From Thereva unica (Eukaryota > Arthropoda > Insecta > Diptera > Therevidae), in contig CATLJY010000893.1 in assembly GCA_949987705.1 (NCBI GenBank), positions 1 through 64,000 of the forward strand: DNA of 64,000 bases, given 5' to 3'. Each line of letters begins with the position of its first letter. Within the stretch, counting starts at the first letter, position 1. The notes beneath the pieces were generated by a model, which saw nothing but the letters and a program-made list of their open reading frames with translations, was not told where the DNA came from and did no database searches. The position numbers and the translations under genes were made by a program. Shown here piece after piece: positions 21,411-34,553 of this stretch.

Positions 21411-22490
21411 GTCGTCCATTGTAGGGACATCACTTTCATTAGCAGCACCAGTATCACTATCATTATTGGTTGGTGCGTTTCTATTTGTTTGATTCACATC
21501 ACTTTCACTCTCATTTTCGTCGCCTCTATTCAGTAGCTCATTAAAATACTCCCCCCATCTTTCTAAAACCTCTTGTTTTTGGCTCAGGATATTACCGTTT
21601 TTGTCCTTACACATCGATACTCTGGGTTTAAACTCTTTACGTTGCTTGTTCACTTTCTCATATAACTTTCTCACTTCGTTATTATTCCCGAGTTCGTTTA
21701 TCTCTACAAATTGTTCCTCCAGCCACGTCTTCTTTTTTCTTTTGTGCGTACGTTTTTCTAGTCGTCGTTTTTCCTTATAGGTCGCTACGGAATTTCTAGT
21801 TCCATATCTTTGCAGCATATTAGTATATGCTTCATTCTTATCTTTCGTTACTCTAGCGCACTCTTCGTCGAACCAGTCTTGACGTCTTGCTCGTCTTTCA
21901 TAGCCTAGCTTGGTTGCAGCGGCTTCCTTTATTATGGTACTTAGTTTTGCCCATTCCTCATCAATATTGGCATCGATACTTGTAGCTTCGTTATTCGATG
22001 TACCGAACCTTCTATTTAGCTCTGCTACATATTCTTCCCTTATTTGTTCTTCGTTGAGGGCCGCGGTATTATATTTTCGCTCGCTTTGTTGTATCCTTCC
22101 TCCTGTCCTAACGCACGAAATCCTATCTCTTATCTTAGCACCCACCAGAAAATGGTCTGAGTCCACGTTTGCTCCACGGTACGTTCTAACATCTATTATG
22201 CTGGAGCTGTACCTTGTACTAATAAGTATATGGTCTATAGCATTTACCGTCTCCTCATTAGGAGATTTCCAGGTTACTCTATGTATTCTTCTGTGTTCGA
22301 ATTTCGTGCTAGCCACTATCATGTTAGCTCCAGCATCGAAGTCCACCAGTCTACGACCATTATCATTGCACTCAGGATGTATACTGTGCTTTCCAATGGT
22401 TGGGTAATAGATTCGTTCCTGCCCTACTTTTGCGTTAGCGTCTCCTATAATTACTTTTACATCATACCTGGGACTTAAGGACAATCAATG
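21407..22490 (-). pseudogene. RTE-1 endonuclease and linker domain
   Basis: This is the endonuclease/exonuclease/phosphatase-fold part of the RTE-1 ORF, in an open minus-strand frame. VKVIIGDANAKVG holds the catalytic Asp-x-Asn block, NAIDHILIS the substrate-contact block, and VDSDHFLVGAKI the SDH catalytic end. The linker continues to RWGEYFNELLNRGDENE and stops at the transposon junction. The first strands, including the usual NVRTL and QETKW motifs, are missing at the 5' side, so the nuclease could not be active. The frame joins the reverse transcriptase at 15286. Confidence 0.87.
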
Positions 22491-22510
22491 GATGCTATTA
22501 CCAGATCCTT

Positions 22511-22779
22511 ACATATCGCACCTTTAGAATGAAACTGACCTAACTCAAAATTCCTGTAACTTCAGATTTTGCCTTAAACACTGACCCTAAAAAGCCTACC
22601 TACACCGTGTGGTGAAAAAGAGTCTGAATTATGTGCAAATAAAAAGGAACAGCGTATACTATCGGTCAGTTTTGTTGATCGCACTATTCACCTATGCATT
22701 AACACTGTACTTTCTTGCTGATTTCCCACAAATTCCAATTTTTGAGTTAGGTCTCTTTCATTCTAAGGGTGCGATATGT
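22511..22779. mobile_element. 269-bp MITE with about 42-bp inverted ends
   Basis: The left arm at 22511-22551 (ACATATCGCACCTTTAGAAT start) matches the complement of 22738-22779 (ACATATCGCACCCTTAGAAT start) with few mismatches over about 42 bp. It lies some 20 bp outside the truncated 5' end of RTE-1. I could not define a target duplication. Confidence 0.65.
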
Positions 22780-25174
22780 TCTTTCTATTGTCTTGTTTAA
22801 AACTGCAGAAGGTCTATTAACCTATTCGATAGTGCCATAGAAATTGTTGAGAACTATCTGAACTATACCATCAATAATTCTAACCAAACAAAATACGATT
22901 TTGAACCCCCTAGAATGCTTTATTTCCAACATAACTCCTTCTTGATATGTGTATGTTGTCAGTTAGTTTACAATAACCATTTTTAACATTCACACAACCA
23001 TTTTCCAACCACGATCAAATTTCAATACCCCTCTCCCACTCACTCATAAAATATGGCAAATCGTTTTCAAATTGACAAAAGTATCACATTTTGAAAACAG
23101 TAACGAAAATAAATTTACATAACAGCTTACCACATCAGAATCACCAGCCCATTTCGACAAGAAAAATATTGTTTCATATCCGAACAAGCATTAGGGATCT
23201 GTGATAGTGTGCTCGGCGCAAGGATACGCCTGGCGGAGTCGTACCGAAGAGGAAGAACTAGGATAATAAATTGCCTAGAAATGCCTTTTATCAGGAGCTT
23301 GATTTTTCATCTCGATACCGGAATGCGAGTGTGTTTGAATTTATGAACTATTGTGAAAATTGCTGTTCATTTATTGGAAGTGTTTTTTTTTTTCGCCATT
23401 TTTAAGTGAACAAAGTGAAAAGGAGGAAAAATATAGGAAAGAAGGATTTCATGGATTGATGAAAAGTATAGGAGTGAAATCCAATTAAAATTCCTAAGTA
23501 AGGATTCGCTTTTATCCTTTTAATCAAATAAATTAGCTGCTGCTGGTTTAAGTACATAATCCTGTATCCATTAAGCGCTTCATCCTTTTTGCTCTATTTT
23601 CTGCAGAATCTATCTCAGTTAAGCGTTCTAAGGTAGACACACATATACAACAGAGCTAACTAGGATATTTCACGTTAACGGGATTATCATTTAGAGAACG
23701 TTTCACTTTTACAGTAATTTTACAAAATCCTCTATGTCCGCTGCCAGAGTGCACAAACAATTTGCCCGTGTTCATTCTGAATAGTTCATCAAGGGTTCAA
23801 GATTTAAGTGAAGATTTACGCCACAATTTTTTCTTGTTAAGTAAATCCAATTCGTTTGTGCAAGGATATTACCAGCAAACGAACCAGCAATTCTCCCGGG
23901 TAATGGGGGTTTTATTGCAGTTTCATTTTCTGGCTAAAGGTGTTTCCTTACCTTGCCATCATTCCGGTGAATATATGCATGCATGTTTTGAGAGAAGAAT
24001 TGCAAAGTTTTACTCCGTTTGAGAGATTTAATTGAGTTTTTTTTTTGCATTTTTCAGGGAAATGTTTGTGTGGATTGTGAAGAGATATGATTTTTAGAGA
24101 TTTGGAGTTTTTGTGGAGATAAATTAACACTCGTTGTCGTTCAAAATAAAAAAAAAAAACATCTAAACGTATAAAGTTACAAAACTTAGTTCGATCCTTC
24201 CCCAGGTGAGATAGACATACCCTCTATCCTCCCGAGCGAAACTTCTAGGTCTACTCCTGGACCGTCAGCAAGGGATTGGGTCTCAAACTAAAGATGGCCC
24301 TTCTGCTGAGCAGAACTTAAAATATCGTAAAGTTAGGAAGGGTCCAGAACAATAGAGACAGCAGGACATGAGAAAGTCTCCACGAACGCACTTGATGTGT
24401 TGTTGCACTTTCTCCCTCAACAACTTGGATTTAGTACCCTTCACCGAAATACCCACAAAAGGAAAATGTTAGTCTGTAGACTCATGCTCCTGAAGAAGGA
24501 TATTCACCGACTGCTCCAAAACAACTGAGGGCAATGGGGCATGGGACAATCTAGACACCAACTACCAGGGGCGTTCATTGCGCGCACAGCACAACCAAAG
24601 AAAGAGCTTTGAATGCGGATAAAGGTAGATCGGCGCCGATGTTTTTCGTGTCAGTGGCTTCCGTGATGAATTTTTCACTGACATTCACACATCGATCGAA
24701 TTTTTCCGTACCCCTGATCAATGTTCAGTGACATCCGATATTTTATTAATGAAAAATGGATAATGATCTCAAGTGCACCATGGAATTTAGCGTGGAAAGA
24801 GTGCGTTGATCGGTCTTGCTGGATTCTTCTACTTTACCTAAATTTCTTTTGAATTATTATAAAATTTTCCGTTGAATTTATAAAATATTCATTTCACGTC
24901 CGGGATAAATTAAAAAATTCCAATGGTAACGTATTTTTTGTGTTTTTCGCGGACGCTTGAAGGGTACTGAGATCGTCAGTTCCCCACTGCATAGTATGTC
25001 TATGTCTTCGTACCGATATTTTTTTCCACTGGTGCTCCACTGGTACTGCATCGTCGCCATCACATCACGGATATGTGTGGATCAACCTTAAGTGAACCAC
25101 ATTAGGGTTTTAATTAGTGTGATCAACAATGGTCTTACTCTTGCATTCTTGGTCTTGCGCAACATCAAGGCGAC
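22780..25174. other. No supported gene
   Basis: Only short frames (for example 23762-24022) without domains. The segment 24130-24620 is less AT-rich and may be an old retroelement relic, but I could not read a motif in it. Confidence 0.35.
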
Positions 25175-25177
25175 TTA

Positions 25178-25624
25178 GGCTGCTTACACACCAAACTCGA
25201 CATCGACTCGACATTACAAAAAGTCCATCGACAAAAAAATTTTTGTCGAATCTTCGTACACACCAAATTCGACGCATAATGAACAAGAAGTTCATGTCGT
25301 GTCATGTTGAATTCAGTGTGTACGGAGATTTCAACCAGAACCACTCGACACAACGAAAGTCACTGCATAAGTACTCGACGTATCGAAAGTCGTCGTTCGA
25401 CGTTTTTCCTCGTGTCGCCTTCAGTGGATATAAACTGATTTGAATGTGAAGCCCTTCGTCGGTAACAGTTTTTTTTTCCTTGTCGAGTTCTGTCGTGTCG
25501 TGTCGATGTCGAATTCAGTGTGAATAGACTCGCTTAATGATAAGAATAGATGTGTGTCGCGACAGAAAAATGTTGTCGAATTTCGTCGTGTCATGTCGAT
25601 GTCGAGTTTGGTGTATAAGCAGCC
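25178..25624. mobile_element. 447-bp MITE with TTA duplication (PIF/Harbinger-like)
   Basis: TTA at 25175-25177 and 25625-25627 flank inverted ends of about 28 bp beginning GGCTGCTTACACACCAAACT on the left and GGCTGCTTATACACCAAACT on the complemented right. Inside, variants of CACACCAAATTCGAC and TGTCGATGTCGA recur in both orientations, so much of the element folds on itself. There is no transposase. Confidence 0.75.
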
Positions 25625-25836
25625 TTATTCTTCTGCAAGACCAAGCCTTTCATATGCCGCGATTACATTGCAAGGTTTTATGAATTCAATCATGTCCCAT
25701 GTCTGGCACGAGTTGGCCATATTTTCAGGCACGTTCCTGCCAACAGCTCATTGACCTGACATCTTCCGGTGCAAGTTAGTATCTTTCAAGTCGATATACT
25801 GGTAATCCTGAAGGCCTACCAGATAATTAGGTATAT

Positions 25837-26268
25837 CGCTATTCTAAAAGCAGTCACAAGGCACAACTAAATACAAAATGTAAAGTATTTTCGCATTCTA
25901 ATTTTGGAGTCACATTTTGACATCTGCAAACAGTTGCAACGAGTATCAAAATTGTGACAGGTCACAAGAATATAAAGAGCATGTCTCTAGCATTTTTTTT
26001 TTATAGCATTCTCACAGTATCGACAGGCAGATAGTGTCGATGAGAGGTGCTCTGACATTCACATACACTCTGCTACACTGCATAAATGGTTTCTGTCGTA
26101 CGTTGGCTACATAACATAACACCATCACAAATTCACCATGAGAGGTGATTTTTTTACGATTTTTCTTGTGACTGGATGCTTAGAATATCTAATAGTCACA
26201 AGAATAGTCACAAATTCATCAATAACAAGATTGTTACTTATGACTGGTCACAATTTAGAATAGGGGGT
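25837..26268. repeat. Possible inverted-repeat element with TCACAA words
   Basis: The left edge CTATTCTAAAAGCAGTCACA and the complemented right edge CTATTCTAAATTGTGACCAG share a short inverted start, and AGTCACAA/TTGTGAC words recur inside. The arms are weak and no duplication is evident, so this is tentative. Confidence 0.35.
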
Positions 26269-28049
26269 TAGTCTCGGACCTACACAAACATGTAGCATTG
26301 GATTCCATAAGAATAGTGGAGATCCATAAAGCTGAGATAGATAGGCTCTATAAAATGAATAAGGAGACTCGTCAGAGTTCCTGAATATATGCGTCAACAC
26401 AAATGAAATGCGAATGCCGACTACCTAACTGTGTAGGAAGAATTTAGGTTGGGTGAAAAGGGGTATACTTCACTACCATCTGCTGCTAGCCAAAAAAAGG
26501 TGGAGCACAATGGAGACCTGCATTATGCTCAGGAAAACTTTGCACACTTTGAATAAAGCAAGAAAAATAAGGTTCCTAAACACACCACGAAGAAATATTT
26601 GCGGGACAATGGCCCGTAGAGGAAGCGCTGCCAAACTGGGTATTGATGACGTCGTCTGTTGCCGTAACTACGGGGAGACGATCAAGCGGGAAACAACACC
26701 TATTTAAATTTCCAGCTCTAGACAAAGCCAGTACGTTCTGGACGACTTAAATGTGGTCTCCAAACTGGAGGTCAGATCACTGTTAAACCTGTTAAACCAT
26801 TCACGATGGCTTTAAAAAACCAACCAGAGACTTCCAGGGCAATGTGGACATGAAAATGCCCAAATGCAATACTAACGCCCAGTAGTGCTTAATACAAATA
26901 TAGCTAACTCAATCACAAGATGTCAATCCTTTTGTAACTCAATTCTTGTAAAAATAAAGTCAGTTGGTTACCTTATTGGACACCTCTCTTCCGCCAAATT
27001 CACTTTCTCACAAAGCATGTCAAACTAGCTCCAATTTGTTTTTACAGATGTCCGACATGTCACCTCCAATCTCCTGTAATCCTGAAGGATGTTCCCTGAC
27101 TTGGAAACCCGCAAAAAAAATAGATGAAGGAGGGGTAAAAATCAGGAAATCCAGAAACTTTTTAACTTTTACTTAATGGAAAATAGACGAACAACTGGGC
27201 ACAAAAAAAAACAACAAAGCTCAGTACTGCTGCATGAATTTTAAGCACCATAAAATTTTATGTTTAATTAAAAATCTAATTACAAACTTGTACCAAAAAA
27301 AACTTGGGCTTTCTTCGCCGGGGAAAAGGATTGACGTCTAAAGTACCAAAACAGAGCAGCAGCGAAACTCGTAAAACACGAGTCCTGAGTCCTGAGTCCG
27401 GGATAATAAAGTTTGCTCGAGTTTAATAAGCTTTAGATGACTTTTTCCTTGTCGACGGAGTCTTAAGGATTCTTCCTTGTATAAGTAATACTTTTTTTTT
27501 GCTTCTGCTCCTATTTGTGTTTTTTTTCTGCTTCCTTTTTGAATCTCAACACTTTTTGTGCTGCCTATTGAAGATAATTCAGCTTTGATGAGTCATTAAT
27601 TTTTTCCTTGCTGGCGAATGGACGGATGGATGGCAACAAAGTGTTCAGATTTTCTCTCAAGGATCTTTATGCTGATATTAAGGATTTATTCTTATGAATT
27701 CACATTCAAGATTTATGAGTAGAGGAGTAGGTGTGAAAATTTATACTTGAATAAAGTGAGATTTACGCTCCTTTTAGCGAATTATTTTCCTTTTTTTTTC
27801 TTTCGGGATTTAATCAAGAATTTTGCAAATTGTTTTCTTTATTGAAAGTTGTTGTAGTTAAGTTTATAAACGGGTTAGAACAATGTAGTTTAGTTTATGG
27901 GTTTATCAAACTTATAACAATCGATAATAGTATCACTTTTTTCGAGCATATGAAGCATGATTGGTTACAATTGTCAGTGGAGTAGGGGGAATAATATGAA
28001 CTACCTGAAAATATGCACGCACCGGGTTCCAAATTGGGGGTTCCAAACT
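26269..28049. other. No supported gene
   Basis: Short domain-free frames only (for example 26453-26707). Long T and A runs occur at 27480-27540 and 27790. Confidence 0.35.
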
Positions 28050-28503
28050 GGGGGCATCGGAAGTCTAGGGGTAAGGCACCTGACTGCTGTCCCAGAGGTC
28101 CCGGGTTCGAATCCCGGCCAGCCCCACGGTCAGCCGCCTTTTCCACTTTCCCACCTACATAACTTCCCTGCTCTCTTCTCCCTCTTTACATTCCTTCTTT
28201 CATAGCCTTCCCTAGTCCTTCCCCGCTCCATCAAGCGCTTGCCATCGGTTGGTTGATGAGATTCAATTCGTTTGAGGAGGCATAACACTCCAGCGAGTTG
28301 TTCTCGATGCCCCGATGTCAGAGTCGCGAAATGGTTGTGAGTAGGTGGAATAAAAATATCGCGGCGAGGTTGTGACAGTTCCTTCCTCTCTTCTCTCTAT
28401 CTTCGGGCTAGAGCTGCTGTTCGACCGTGTATACGGAAAACATAGATTGTCGACAGTACAAAGGGAATTTCCCTAAGACTCTAGTCTGTCCCATAAAAAA
28501 AAA
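28050..28503 (+). mobile_element. tRNA-derived SINE, copy 1
   Basis: About 454 bp with a tRNA-like head (A-box-like AAGTCTAGGGG at 28061-28071, exact B box GGTTCGAATCC at 28104-28114), a common body and an A-run tail at 28493-28503. The body is shared along its length with 40678-41134. The element would be transcribed by RNA polymerase III and mobilised by a LINE enzyme; the partner is unknown. Confidence 0.85.
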
Positions 28504-30650
28504 TCGGTAAATCCTAGTTTTCATTGCTCTAGCGCCTGGACTAAGTGTCGACAGCAGTTTTACCGAGCGGTCCCCCAACTAAGTACCAACTATAAACCAA
28601 TGCTGCCTGACCACCACATCGAACGAAAACCGCTCTTCATTTACCCCTCTTCTTCTCTCCATACAATTCGCTCCTCTTCGATTTTAGTAAAGCACAAGAG
28701 CCTGTCTACATGGAACCTGTTCCGTTCTAGGCTACATACACTAAGGCTAAAGTATATTGACATTCATCTACGAGGACTTGAAAAGTAGGACGACCCAACA
28801 GAAAATTTGGGAGAGCTAACTAAAGGATGCATAAAGGAGCCATCCTAAATAAGTTTTCAGTCATTGATTAGAGAGTTTAAACCGTGGGCTGCGTTAATGA
28901 CTCCTTGACCTCTCCCGACCTTGGAGCTCAAGACAATATCTCTAATTACAGTCTACAGGGTGTTTAAAGGGAGTACTGCAACTCGACTCCATTGAGAGCT
29001 CTTTAGGAGTTCTAATTTTAGACTTTTTTTGAGGCCAGAAGGAGCGCTCTCCTCCAATGGAATGCTAATGTTAAAATCATGGCAAAGGGAGACATTTCGG
29101 AGGTATTAATACCTCTCGAAGGAGGCATCCTGCATTACTCGTGGAGGCCTCTTTTTCCTGCTGTGGAAAGCTACTTAAACACATACTAAATAGATACGAG
29201 CAATGCTTAGCCTCGCCTTAATCTCGAAGGTTTTTAATGATTTTAAAGAGAATAGAAAGATTGGGAATTTCTGTGAACAAAAAAAACTTGTGCGGACTAT
29301 CACCACAGATTGGGATTTGATGTCTGGTACGACAGCTGAACGCTTTAACCTAAAGGATATTGAAATCAGCTTATATGAGCTGATCAATCCAATTTTTTGA
29401 TCTCATTTTCTAGATGCCTGTATGATATTTTTTAAATGTTTGTTTTTTTTTTCACGGATTTATTTCCTTGTAATAAGTTGCACGCTTCGATAAGGATTTT
29501 TTAACTCAAATTTTATTAATCACATTTATTTTTCTTCGTTTTCATTATTCTCAAGTTTTCTTTTTTCAGCTCTTTGACAATGCAAATGACAAGAGTGACC
29601 CGTCGCTGACCCTTTTAAACCTTTAATACAAATAAACCTTCCCCGAAAAAAATATAACGCAAAGTGGAGGTCCTTTTCAGGTTTTTCATAAAATTCACAC
29701 AAATCAGATTAATTTTAAGCCGAAGATGGCGTAATCTTGATGGCTTTAAGGCATTTTATGCAAATTTAATTCGATCCAAAACGAGTTCATGACAAAACCC
29801 AAAAAATTGTTAACCCTTAAATCCCAAAAAGTTTTCACCCGCCCCCCGCAAAAGAATATCCCCCAAACTTAGCTAACCAACTACCCAGGAGGAATTCGGC
29901 AAAGGGGTGGATGTACTGAATTTAAAATCGTCCTTTTGGAAAGTTTTTAACCCAAGTTGTTGAGGCAGGCAGGAGCTGCGGAGGTCAATGCCTTGCTAAG
30001 TTGATTCGGCAAAGTGCCGTCGTCTAACGATGTCAACCTCGTCGAATTAATTCCGAGCCGGTGACGGGGTCAAGTTACTAAATCTTCAAAGGGATGGACA
30101 CAATAGAGCAGCTTCCCCACTGACCGCAAAAGGAGGGCAACTAAAAAGGAGCGTTATTGCGCCAGTGTTAACTCTGCCAGATGATTATCTTTATGCGGTT
30201 CATTTGATTATTCAGGAGCAGTGTAGCTGGCAAATAGGATTAAAGGCTGCCCCCATCCCGCCCACACCCTCGTCGCCTGCGGGGACATTTCAGGTTGAAA
30301 GTTTTATTACGAAAGGACACCTATCCCCAAGGAGTTAATGTTCATTTCTTAATTTATTGTTCTGTTGTTCAACATCGGAACTGGAATTTTGTTTAGGAGG
30401 ATCTTGGGGAAATTTAGAACGCACAGGGAAATTTTGTGGTTGTTGTACGGGAAACAAAAATTTAGGTGTTTTGCAGGCTGATAAGGATTTTCAAAGTATT
30501 TAAAGTGATAAAGATTACGTTGGTGGTGGAAGTGTTTATTTTTGTGGAGAAATAATCGGAAGTGCTTCTATTTTGATACTATCGGTGGAGCAAGGTTTGC
30601 CTAGTAATGGAAGCATGGTCGAGCATGTCAATACACACTTTATCCAATTA
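28504..30650. other. No supported gene
   Basis: Short domain-free frames only. A 16-bp palindrome GAGGTATTAATACCTC lies at about 29100-29115. Confidence 0.35.
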
Positions 30651-32169
30651 GTACAGTCAAATTAAGCCGAAAAAAGCGAAATAGCGGAAATGGTCGGGTA
30701 CAGGCTGAAAATTGGCACAGAGCTTCCTTTTAGGGTTCTTAATAAGGGGTTATAAAGTCTACCGATTTTCTACCCCGGGAACCTTTCTTTTTAGGGGGTT
30801 TTAGGGTCAAAATATCTGTTTTTTGCAAATGCATCTGAAACCGTAAGTCCTATCATAAAAAAATGTTCACAAAGTTTGTAGCTCATACGATTTTCTACAA
30901 AAAATGTTATTATACATTTTCCCGTACGTATTGCTATTCATGAGATATCACCGTTTTAAAGATTTAAAATATTCATATGAACTCATTCACGACTTGTATA
31001 GGTTTTCCGACGTTCAAGTTGGACTACTTTTCTAATTTTTTCAGGGGTCATTCCTGGATGTATTTGGAGGAAAAATGTGTTCTAGATAGGGGGCTAACCA
31101 CTAAGATACAGGGTGTTCGCGAAAAAACAATGTCTTTTTTTGTCATTTATTTAGAGTTGAATAACTCCTAGACCAATTATCGTAAACCAATATACTTAGA
31201 CTCATCTTTTAGGTCAAAGTGTATTCTTTTATTTGATATAAAGATCAGGAACTTGAGTTGCTCCGTTTAGAAGATATGTAGGTTCAAAGCATGAGCGAAA
31301 TGTTTAAAAGCCTAAAGATATTTTTTTATTCAATTTAAAATATATTTTCTGTTTTTTTTTACCAAATGGTCCAAATTGGAACAAAAATACAAAATTACAT
31401 CTAAATTATATCAGATAGTAGACAAAACATGATCAACAAAAAACACAAAAAGAGGGGGCTATCTGCTGTGACTATTAAGGTCGATTGTACTTTAAATTGA
31501 ATAAAAAAATATCTTTAGGCTTTTAAACATTTCGCTCATGCTTTGAACCTACATATCTTCTAAACGGAGCAACTCAAGTTCCTGATCTTTATATCAAATA
31601 AAAGAATACACTTTGACCTAAAAGATGAGTCTAAGTATATTGGTTTACGATAATTGGTCTAGGAGTTATTCAACTCTAAATAAATGACAAAAAAAGACAT
31701 TGTTTTTTCGCGAACACCCTGTATCTTAGTGGTTAGCCCCCTAACTAGAACACATTTTTCCTCCAAATACATCCAGGAATGACCCCTGAAAAAATTAGAA
31801 AAGTAGTCCAACTTGAACGTCGGAAAACCTATACAAGTCGTGAATGAGTTCATATGAATATTTTAAATCTTTAAAACGGTGATATCTCATGAATAGCAAT
31901 ACGTACGGGAAAATGTATAATAACATTTTTTGTAGAAAATCGTATGAGCTACAAACTTTGTGAACATTTTTTTATGATAGGACTTACGGTTTCAGATGCA
32001 TTTGCAAAAAACAGATATTTTGACCCTAAAACCCCCTAAAAAGAAAGGTTCCCGGGGTAGAAAATCGGTAGACTTTATAACCCCTTATTAAGAACCCTAA
32101 AAGGAAGCTCCGTGCCAATTTTCAGCCTGTACCCAATCATTTCCGCTATTTTTGCTATTTTTCCTGTAC
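30651..32169. mobile_element. 1.5-kb foldback element, arms of about 680 bp
   Basis: The left arm 30651-31340 and right arm 31491-32169 are near-identical in inverted orientation, around a 150-bp unique spacer. The outermost bases are GTACAG with TA directly outside on both sides (30649-30650 and 32170-32171), suggesting a TA duplication and Tc1/mariner/pogo-like ancestry. The same 64-codon frame appears once in each arm with one residue changed, which only reflects the repeat. No transposase is present. A transcript through it would make a very long hairpin. Confidence 0.85.
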
Positions 32170-32171
32170 TA

Positions 32172-34358
32172 AATGTGGTTCTTTACTTCTGACTTTACAT
32201 TTGTTTCAGTCGAATCAAATTGAAAATCAATAGAAGGAAGTTAATTAAGTAACAATCGTATAAAATCTAAAGAGAAACATATATCTCTGACGTGGCGGAG
32301 ACTTCTGCTCAGTCCAGGGGCATCAGTGTAAAAAAATATCGGAACAATGTAATTCCATGGAAAGAAATTGGGAAAGGTGCGGCATGCTCCCACACATACG
32401 ATGCAGTTGAGCTCTGACGATCTCAGTACCCTTCAAGCGTACGTAAAAACCGCAAAAAATACGTTGCCACCAAAAATATCGAACCGGACATGAAACAATT
32501 GTTTTTAAAATGCAACGAAAAATTATAAAAGAATTCAACAGTATTTTCTATATCCTCCATTTCCACTCGAGACCAGTGTGAGGTCGTAACTCACTTCCCA
32601 ACACTCCCACGCAACCCTAGGAATAAGTCTGAGGGTCCACCGACTGACTCTTAACAAACTTGTCTCACTTGCCTCGCCATTACGTTACGGACTCACAGTG
32701 CATTATCTGCTGCCGCACTGACTTTGTTTCCCCTTAAGATCATAGAGACGCATGCCTTCTCTCGCTAGTATCTCTATAGGCATAATTCCCTCGATCCCGC
32801 ACACCGCATCGTTGGATATGGTCCTGTATTCGTAGCAAGCGCAAAAGACGCTTAAGCTGGAGACTGATACATGCGTTCGTTGGAGCGTGTGGTGATTGAT
32901 ATAATAGAATTGCGTACATTCAAATGCAAACTGACACATAGTTAAACAAACAGAACGCACGCATCGCAAAAGTTAGTCCACTTCCAAACACAAGCACACA
33001 TAACAGACACATGCACTCGTCACTTAGATTTCTTGGCTATTTGCTAAAGACTAGATAGGTCCAAGCACGCAACTGTCTGTCAGCGAAAATTCGCCGCATG
33101 CACCGCAGGCACTGTACGTACGCACGTATCTGTTTCCAGCTTTAGTCTGTATGCGGGTCCTCATTTTCTGCTGTTAGCCCTCTTTCTTGCTGTTGCGCTC
33201 CACATACTGGAACTGCGTAAAACTAGACTAAGCTAACCACCCTCACCAACAGGAGGCGAGGTCTTGTTTTGGCCTCCCTTGTTGGCAGCCTTCTCGGAAA
33301 TGCTGCACAAATAGCGGAAGCTTAATCCGCAATGCCTTCCAAGTGTAACACTCCCAGGTACCTTAAGGCTAGCATATATATAAGGCCATAGTATCCGTAA
33401 GAATACTTGTTTTCCCAGGTTGCTCATCAGTGCAATTACAACTTTGTTTTCAGCAAAAGGCAGACCAGCTCTTTCAGACCAGCGCTCTCAGGCCACGCTT
33501 TCATACCTCAGATAGCTTCGATCGCACATAACTCAATCACATCGAGGTGTAGCCTTAACAGATCATGATACATTGTGAACCACCTGAGAGATCCTAGGAC
33601 ACCGCATGTTTCTCTGTACTCCTTTGGCCCTTTTACAATTCACAATGAAGTGACCTACCTTCTTTCCTCTTTAGGAAAGGTTGTTATCAAATAACAGTTT
33701 CGGAGGAGGGGTGTATTTGACTAACTATCCACGCGGACCTCACACGATCCGCTGGCACCGTCTGGGAGCAGGAAAACCGCAATATAGGCGACTCAATCTC
33801 CCCTCCCTGCTATAGCCTCACAACCGCGCCGGATTCGCTGTTTTGGGAGCTGCTCCGCAAGAACCGGCAGCTACCATCAACTATCAGCCCTATTCGATAA
33901 TATTCAGATACACCTTGATCTTACTACATATCTCAGCTGTTTAATTCGTATCTAAAGTATGCAACGAAGACACCCAAATTTCCTAGTACTTAGCGAATTC
34001 GCACAACCGTTAACCATCCGCAGATAAACAAGCACATACCATGGACAAGCCAAATATCATACTTTGCAGTCGAGATCGTCAGTCACGTCGAATTCATTCA
34101 ATAGATACATCCAACTCATTCTTGACTGGAATTGTAAGAATGGTGTTAAATTTAACTCATTCAAAACGAGGGTCTTTTACTACTGTCTCATCTCTAATAA
34201 AAATTGCATCGACTTTGCTTTTATATCTGTGGTGTTATGAATATAATGGCTAACCCACCTTTGAGCTTCTTAGGCCGGCCGTATACTAAACTGTATCTGC
34301 AGCTTTTCGTCATTTATGTATGGAACAAATCGTCACATGCCGCTTTGCTACCTACAGT
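32172..34358. other. No supported gene
   Basis: A somewhat GC-richer block at 32700-33900 has scattered short frames. Its complement near 33427-33360 (MSNLGKQVFLRILWP) faintly recalls a retroelement C-terminus, too weakly to call. Confidence 0.35.
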
Positions 34359-34553
34359 GATGAGCAAACGCAAAAACAAGACAAAACTAATCTAGTCTTG
34401 GTCTTGTCTTGTTCTTGTTCAGTCTGTCTTGTTCTTGTTCAGTCTGTCTTGTTCTTGTTCTTGCAAGCATAACTAAGTCTTGTTCTTGTTCTTGGCCTTG
34501 CTAAATGTGCAAGAACAAGACAAGACTGCAATAACCAGACTATTTTTGCTCAT
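34359..34553. repeat. CTTGT-rich minisatellite within short inverted ends
   Basis: Between ATGAGCAAA at 34360 and TTTGCTCAT ending at 34553 lie three tandem TCAGTCTGTCTTGTTCTTGT-type units (34395-34500), flanked by CAAGACAA sequence in opposite orientation. It could be a small hairpin element whose loop expanded as a minisatellite. Confidence 0.5.

Larger units (their letters stand above)
13825..22490 (-). mobile_element. RTE-type non-LTR retrotransposon RTE-1, split by a DNA transposon
   Basis: Minus-strand RTE element in two blocks: endonuclease and linker at 21407-22490, reverse transcriptase at 13825-15286. The 6,120-bp insert between them is flanked by GTAC. Removing it with one GTAC gives a continuous frame (TMDDVQEAMTNLK at the junction). 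The 5' end starts inside the endonuclease, so the copy is 5'-truncated as is common for this group. It also carries a frameshift and stop codons, so it is dead. Confidence 0.88.

Noticed and set aside
30977..31853. Nearly identical 64-codon proteins on both strands
   Set aside because: They are the two arms of the foldback element read in mirror orientation.
33233..33427. Possible retroelement C-terminus
   Set aside because: Only a few residues resemble known families; no catalytic motif is present.
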